Of a stretch of DNA of 7,374 bases, positions 5,801 through 7,374 are shown piece after piece; the first letter of the stretch is position 1; each line of letters begins with the position of its first letter. Position numbers and translations under genes: made by a program. The DNA lies in assembly GCA_002432545.1 (NCBI GenBank), contig DJFR01000138.1, positions 35,995 to 43,368 on the forward strand, read 5' to 3'. Origin of the DNA: Flammeovirgaceae bacterium UBA5867. Its GTDB lineage: Bacteria; Bacteroidota; Bacteroidia; Cytophagales; Cyclobacteriaceae. The notes beneath the pieces are model-generated. The model saw only the letters and a program-made list of their open reading frames with translations, made no database searches and had not been told where the DNA came from.

Positions 5801-7374
5801 AATGACGGCTTGAAAGAAACCGTAAACGGTTATTTATACGAACAGCCTGCCAATGAATTTGCCAGTGTTATCGGTCAGGTCACAGGTACTAAAGTAAAAG
5901 TGCTGGATGGAGGTATCGCCGGAGGAGTTGCAGGAGGATATACCTGGTTGAGGTCGGTAAATTACTATGATGATAAATATCGGGTGATACAAACAATCAG
6001 TGATAACTATAAGGGAGGAAGGGATCGTGTTTCTAATTTATACGACTTCGTAGGAAAAGTACTTCAGTCAAAAGGTTTGCATCGTGAGAGTGATGTGCAA
6101 TGGACAGACTTGGTTTTGAATACTGTTATTGGTAATTATCTCCAGAAGACTGGTTCCAGTGGTTGGACATCCGGAGCCGCTTCCGTACAATCTTTATCTG
6201 CTGGTCAGGATGGTTGGGTTGAATTTGTTGCATCGGAAGAAAATACGGCTCGGATGGTTGGATTATCTACCGTGAATAATGGAGTAAACTATACTACAAT
6301 TGATTATGCCATTCATCCGCGTACGAATAAAACGGTTGCTATATATGAAAAAGGTTCCCCTACGGAGATCGGAACGTATGCATCGGGCGATGTATTTCGA
6401 ATAGCACGGGTTGGTACAACTATTAAGTATTATAAAAATGGATTCCTGAAACACACTTCTACTGTTCCCTCAACAGGCTTGCTGCTTGTAGATGTTTCAA
6501 TGAATACCACTGGGAGTACAGTTGTAGGTGTTAAGAGTTCTTTTAGCACATCGATCCATTCAGTGTTAAGACGCTATGTATATGATCATGCCGCTCGATT
6601 AAAGCAGGTGTATCATACACTCGACAACGGACCGGAAATACTTCTTGCATCCAATGAATACAATGAACTTGGACAATTAATCGATAAAGGCCTGCATAGC
6701 GTAAACGGATCAGCACCGATGCAATCTGTTGACTACCGCTATAATATTCGCGGCTGGCTTACTTCAATGAATAACTCGCAGTTGAATAGTGATGGATCAA
6801 CCAACGATGATACTGGCGATTTTTTTGGAATGAACCTGGCCTACAATGAAGATCTTGGTACCGGTAATACAGAGAGTGTATTATCGAATGCCAGTCTTGT
6901 TGGTTCCTACACCTTTAATGGTAATGCATCGGATGCTGTAACGGATGGTCTTAATGGTGTAGTATATGGTGCCCAGCTAATAACCGACTCACAGGCCAAT
7001 AGCGCCAGTGCCTATAGTTTTACTGCAAACGATTATATAGATATACCGAATTCAAAAGACAAGCATTCATTTATTCATAATACTGGTAAGTTCACTATAT
7101 CCGCTTTTGTTAAGATAAATGATCTAAGCGCGAGAAGTGTTATTGTATCGAGCACAGCAATTTCTGCATCCAAAGGTTTTTGCTTTATGTATGAAACCTA
7201 TGGTGGTGGTTATGGAGATCGTCAACTTCGATTTATGACTACCAAAGGAACAAGTGGAGTTTCATTCTCAGCATTGGGTGGTGTTGGTACTATCAATGAT
7301 AACAACTGGCATCATGTTGCTGTCGTTGGTGACGGTAACACTGTTCGTTTTTATGTGGATGGAATATTGGATGG
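2744..7374 (+). CDS. Secreted multidomain RHS/YD-repeat protein (DUF6443 type), 3'-truncated by window edge
   Basis: ATG 2744 opens 1543 codons without a stop, running off the window. The start is chosen because it immediately precedes a signal peptide. Order of parts (residues): signal peptide 1-23; Ig-like domain about 24-117; five FN3 repeats about 118-567; DUF6443-type domain about 573-720 with FDGLGRL 606-612 and YDAFGRE 633-639; YD-type repeats including YIYDDFG 830-836, YVYDWRKRM from 877, YMVYDNRDRL 897-906, YDELNRP 925-931, YYDDKYR 1074-1080; jelly-roll-like insert 1116-1273; YVYDHAARL from 1278; YRYNIRGWL from 1331; FFGMNLAYN 1360-1368; LamG-like module about 1385 onward. The protein is expected to be exported by Sec, with the YD repeats folding into a beta shell and the other modules acting in adhesion (inference). 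The RHS-core signature, any toxin tip and any type IX secretion signal would lie beyond the window. Full length is probably well over 2000 residues. Confidence 0.92.
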   Translation, partial: MKAFKVVFIIQFFILISFYAASAQATSVEVTGSSSVASGESVTYNAVFKNSSGQIVTPPVLLTDAFDWKISGNYILVDYSNYSCKIQWTEPGAHTIEYSAQSFTHTYWDNLTVTVNNAPPVASAATNVNTNSFTANWSSTYGATSYRLDVSTNSGFTSILSGYNDLTVTGTNQSVTGLAAGITYYYRVRSIGTYGTSANSNTVNVQTMLTAPVATAANIGTTSFTANWNAVQGANDYFLELSTSSSFSSIADSYYVFSTNQLVTRLLDGTVYYYRVTARNYSIGSSGPSNVVQVLTLPAAPVLANTTNVTSTSFTSTWNSVQGASNYSIDISTSSSFSTFVSGYNDLTVTGNTKMISGLTPGTLYYYRVRAVNASGPSVNSNTNSVRLVPAAPVATSATAITINSFQPNWSGGAGATGYILQVSEVSSFASIKATYNISGFVSPVSQLWPGVIYYYRVAAIGASGNSDYSNIVQTATLPLAPVAYNAKILSSTSLNIFWSNVGASSYRLDVGTNSSFSSFVIGYNNLTVNGTTATLTGLTNGVVYYYRVRAVNALGGVSANSNTIKVDDLSQNYVRVNTMLVPGKTSVQQVETSTFREVNTGYSFFDGLGRLSQTVSLNQSPAEQDIVQPVAYDAFGREDKKYLPYVDGAGGWFRTDALKDPASTAIEEESIYRSGKQYNFYQQGGEVAKDQYPYSTTTFDKSPLNRVAQQGAPGQVWQPEVLTGNQLKSATDKSVKFSDECNSTNEVLLWKYLTPSANSPYLLGLVDASTTSGLLYYAPGSLRRQRTIDEHNNEVISYVDSEGHTVLNRVQVVSGLPAINDSNYASTYYIYDDFGSLVCVIPPEAVRQITATSSTVYFDQIDAVKDAFLKRWAFRYVYDWRKRMTQKQVPGAEAVYMVYDNRDRLVLTQDGNQRVSNLWTFTKYDELNRPIVTGIKDTTAGVTLAEMQLGINNHYAKSWAKYGDTYIGAADKNVHGYSNFSYPTVTTAKIVDPNRYLAVTYYDNYTFKNQYGDDYNYINDGLKETVNGYLYEQPANEFASVIGQVTGTKVKVLDGGIAGGVAGGYTWLRSVNYYDDKYRVIQTISDNYKGGRDRVSNLYDFVGKVLQSKGLHRESDVQWTDLVLNTVIGNYLQKTGSSGWTSGAASVQSLSAGQDGWVEFVASEENTARMVGLSTVNNGVNYTTIDYAIHPRTNKTVAIYEKGSPTEIGTYASGDVFRIARVGTTIKYYKNGFLKHTSTVPSTGLLLVDVSMNTTGSTVVGVKSSFSTSIHSVLRRYVYDHAARLKQVYHTLDNGPEILLASNEYNELGQLIDKGLHSVNGSAPMQSVDYRYNIRGWLTSMNNSQLNSDGSTNDDTGDFFGMNLAYNEDLGTGNTESVLSNASLVGSYTFNGNASDAVTDGLNGVVYGAQLITDSQANSASAYSFTANDYIDIPNSKDKHSFIHNTGKFTISAFVKINDLSARSVIVSSTAISASKGFCFMYETYGGGYGDRQLRFMTTKGTSGVSFSALGGVGTINDNNWHHVAVVGDGNTVRFYVDGILD
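2813..3094 (+). other. N-terminal Ig-like/PKD-like beta-sandwich domain
   Basis: Residues about 24-117 form one beta-rich module between the signal peptide and the FN3 array. The stretch contains alternating hydrophobic strands, an Asp-Trp strand (FDWKISG) and a C-terminal strand ending LTVTVN, as in PKD and bacterial Ig-like domains. One cysteine occurs in YSCKIQW. Bacteroidota DUF6443 proteins often begin with an Ig/PKD-like domain. The exact family cannot be fixed by eye. Confidence 0.55.
3098..4444 (+). repeat. Five tandem fibronectin type III domains
   Basis: Five repeats of about 89-92 residues begin at the motifs PPVAS (residue 119), APVAT (211), APVLA (300), APVAT (392) and APVAY (481). 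Each has an early tryptophan (TANW, TANW, TSTW, QPNW, NIFW), an SSF-like strand and the FN3 tyrosine-corner strand YYYRV at residues 184, 272, 365, 454 and 545. Repeats 1, 3 and 5 carry GYN(D/N)LTVxG in the middle; repeats 2 and 4 lack it. FN3 arrays serve as spacers or protein/glycan-binding stalks in secreted bacterial proteins. Here they would hold the RHS portion away from the N-terminus. The codons of the shared YYYRV motif differ between copies, so this is an old duplication kept at the protein level. Confidence 0.88.
4460..4903 (+). other. DUF6443-type domain at the entry to the RHS region
   Basis: Residues about 573-720 start with NYVRVNTML and continue through FDGLGRL (606-612), DIVQPVAYDAFGRE (626-639), KYLPYV and FYQQ, then a Tyr-Pro-Tyr/Asn-Arg-Val stretch. 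This order of motifs is what I know as the DUF6443 region of Bacteroidota RHS proteins. It includes the first YD-like repeats. No catalytic residues are recognisable, and its role is likely structural, at the start of the shell. The downstream boundary is approximate. Confidence 0.85.
5204..6088 (+). other. YD-repeat (RHS) core, first half
   Basis: Residues about 821-1115 hold successive YD-type motifs: YIYDDFG (830-836) followed by VIPPEA, YVYDWRKRM (877 on), YMVYDNRDRL (897-906), YDELNRP (925-931), YYDNYTF, the GQVTGTKVKVL stretch, YYDDKYR (1074-1080) and YDFVGKVL (1100 on). Repeats of this kind form the spiral beta shell of RHS and TcC proteins. A glycine-rich loop (GGIAGGVAGGY) sits just before the YYDDKYR repeat. 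The segment ends at LHRE, where the first inserted module begins. Confidence 0.85.
6089..6562 (+). other. Jelly-roll/lectin-like module inserted in the RHS core
   Basis: Residues 1116-1273, about 158 in all, separate the LHRE end of one YD segment from RRYVYDHAARL, which normally follow each other closely in family members I know. Features are WTDLV from 1120, a KTGSSGW stretch ending at Trp1141, GWVEF at 1157-1161, a VGLS strand, an IDYAIHP strand, a YASGDVFRIARVG strand and KYYKNG at 1228-1233, followed by LLLVDVS. This is the pattern of a recurrent beta-sandwich module, resembling concanavalin-like lectin domains, seen in many bacterial surface proteins. Carbohydrate binding is inferred only; no binding residues can be assigned. 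Confidence 0.65.
6563..6874 (+). other. YD-repeat core, second half
   Basis: Residues about 1274-1377 resume the RHS core: YVYDHAARL (1278 on), LASNEYNELGQL, QSVDYRYNIRGWLTSMNN (about 1328-1345) and DFFGMNLAYN (1359-1368). These are strongly typical of the late core of DUF6443 proteins. The segment stops after DLGTGNTE, where relatives I know usually continue within a few residues to a YNGNI...W motif. Here a second inserted module follows instead. Confidence 0.82.
6896..7374 (+). other. LamG/concanavalin A-like module, cut by the window end
   Basis: From about residue 1385 the sequence reads as a LamG-type beta sandwich: a GSYTFNGNASD opening strand, a YSFTANDYIDIPNS strand, KFTISAFVKI, then NNWHHVAVVGDG with Trp1522 and VRFYVDG. 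The strand order and the WHHVAV...F/YVDG signature are hallmarks of bacterial LamG/concanavalin-like glucanase-fold domains. It is probably nearly complete but lacks its last strands. The likely role is binding glycans or host or neighbour-cell surfaces (inference from the fold). Confidence 0.85.

Noticed and set aside
5192..6454. Minus-strand open frames at 5192-5410 and 6263-6454
   Set aside because: They are antisense to the YD core and the jelly-roll-like insert and have no independent coding evidence.

Overview
The window holds two large, co-directional plus-strand genes that cover almost all of it, and both are cut by a window edge. Together they match the two-gene RHS/YD-repeat arrangement common in Bacteroidota (Chitinophaga, Pedobacter, Flavobacterium and relatives). 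The assignment to that phylum rests on recognisable family motifs, AT-rich DNA, a signal-peptide secreted giant protein and the absence of a Shine-Dalgarno sequence. The exact genus cannot be told.

Layout: bases 1-2697 are the C-terminal 898 codons of an upstream YD-repeat protein. Its reading frame is open from the first base, so its true start lies upstream. Bases 2698-2743 are a 46-bp AT-rich gap with no recognisable promoter or terminator. From 2744 to the last base runs an uninterrupted reading frame of 1543 codons with no stop. It encodes a secreted RHS-family protein: signal peptide, Ig-like domain, five fibronectin type III repeats, a DUF6443-type domain, a YD-repeat core, a jelly-roll-like module of about 158 residues inserted in that core, further YD repeats, and a second inserted LamG/concanavalin-like module that is cut off at the window end. 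This is the largest feature here, yet it has neither a stop nor a C-terminus in view.

How they may work together: the two genes are very likely co-transcribed. By analogy with other RHS/Tc proteins, the YD repeats should build a beta-strand shell, and the Ig, FN3 and lectin-like modules should provide surface adhesion. The variable C-terminus of the second protein, where RHS proteins keep their RHS-core signature and any toxin tip, lies downstream of the window, so no effector function can be assigned.

I see no RNA genes, mobile elements, CRISPR arrays or minus-strand genes. The points most worth checking are the two lectin-like domains threaded into the RHS core and the odd/even pattern of the FN3 array. 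The basic gene pair is a known but functionally poorly characterised family, not a new system.
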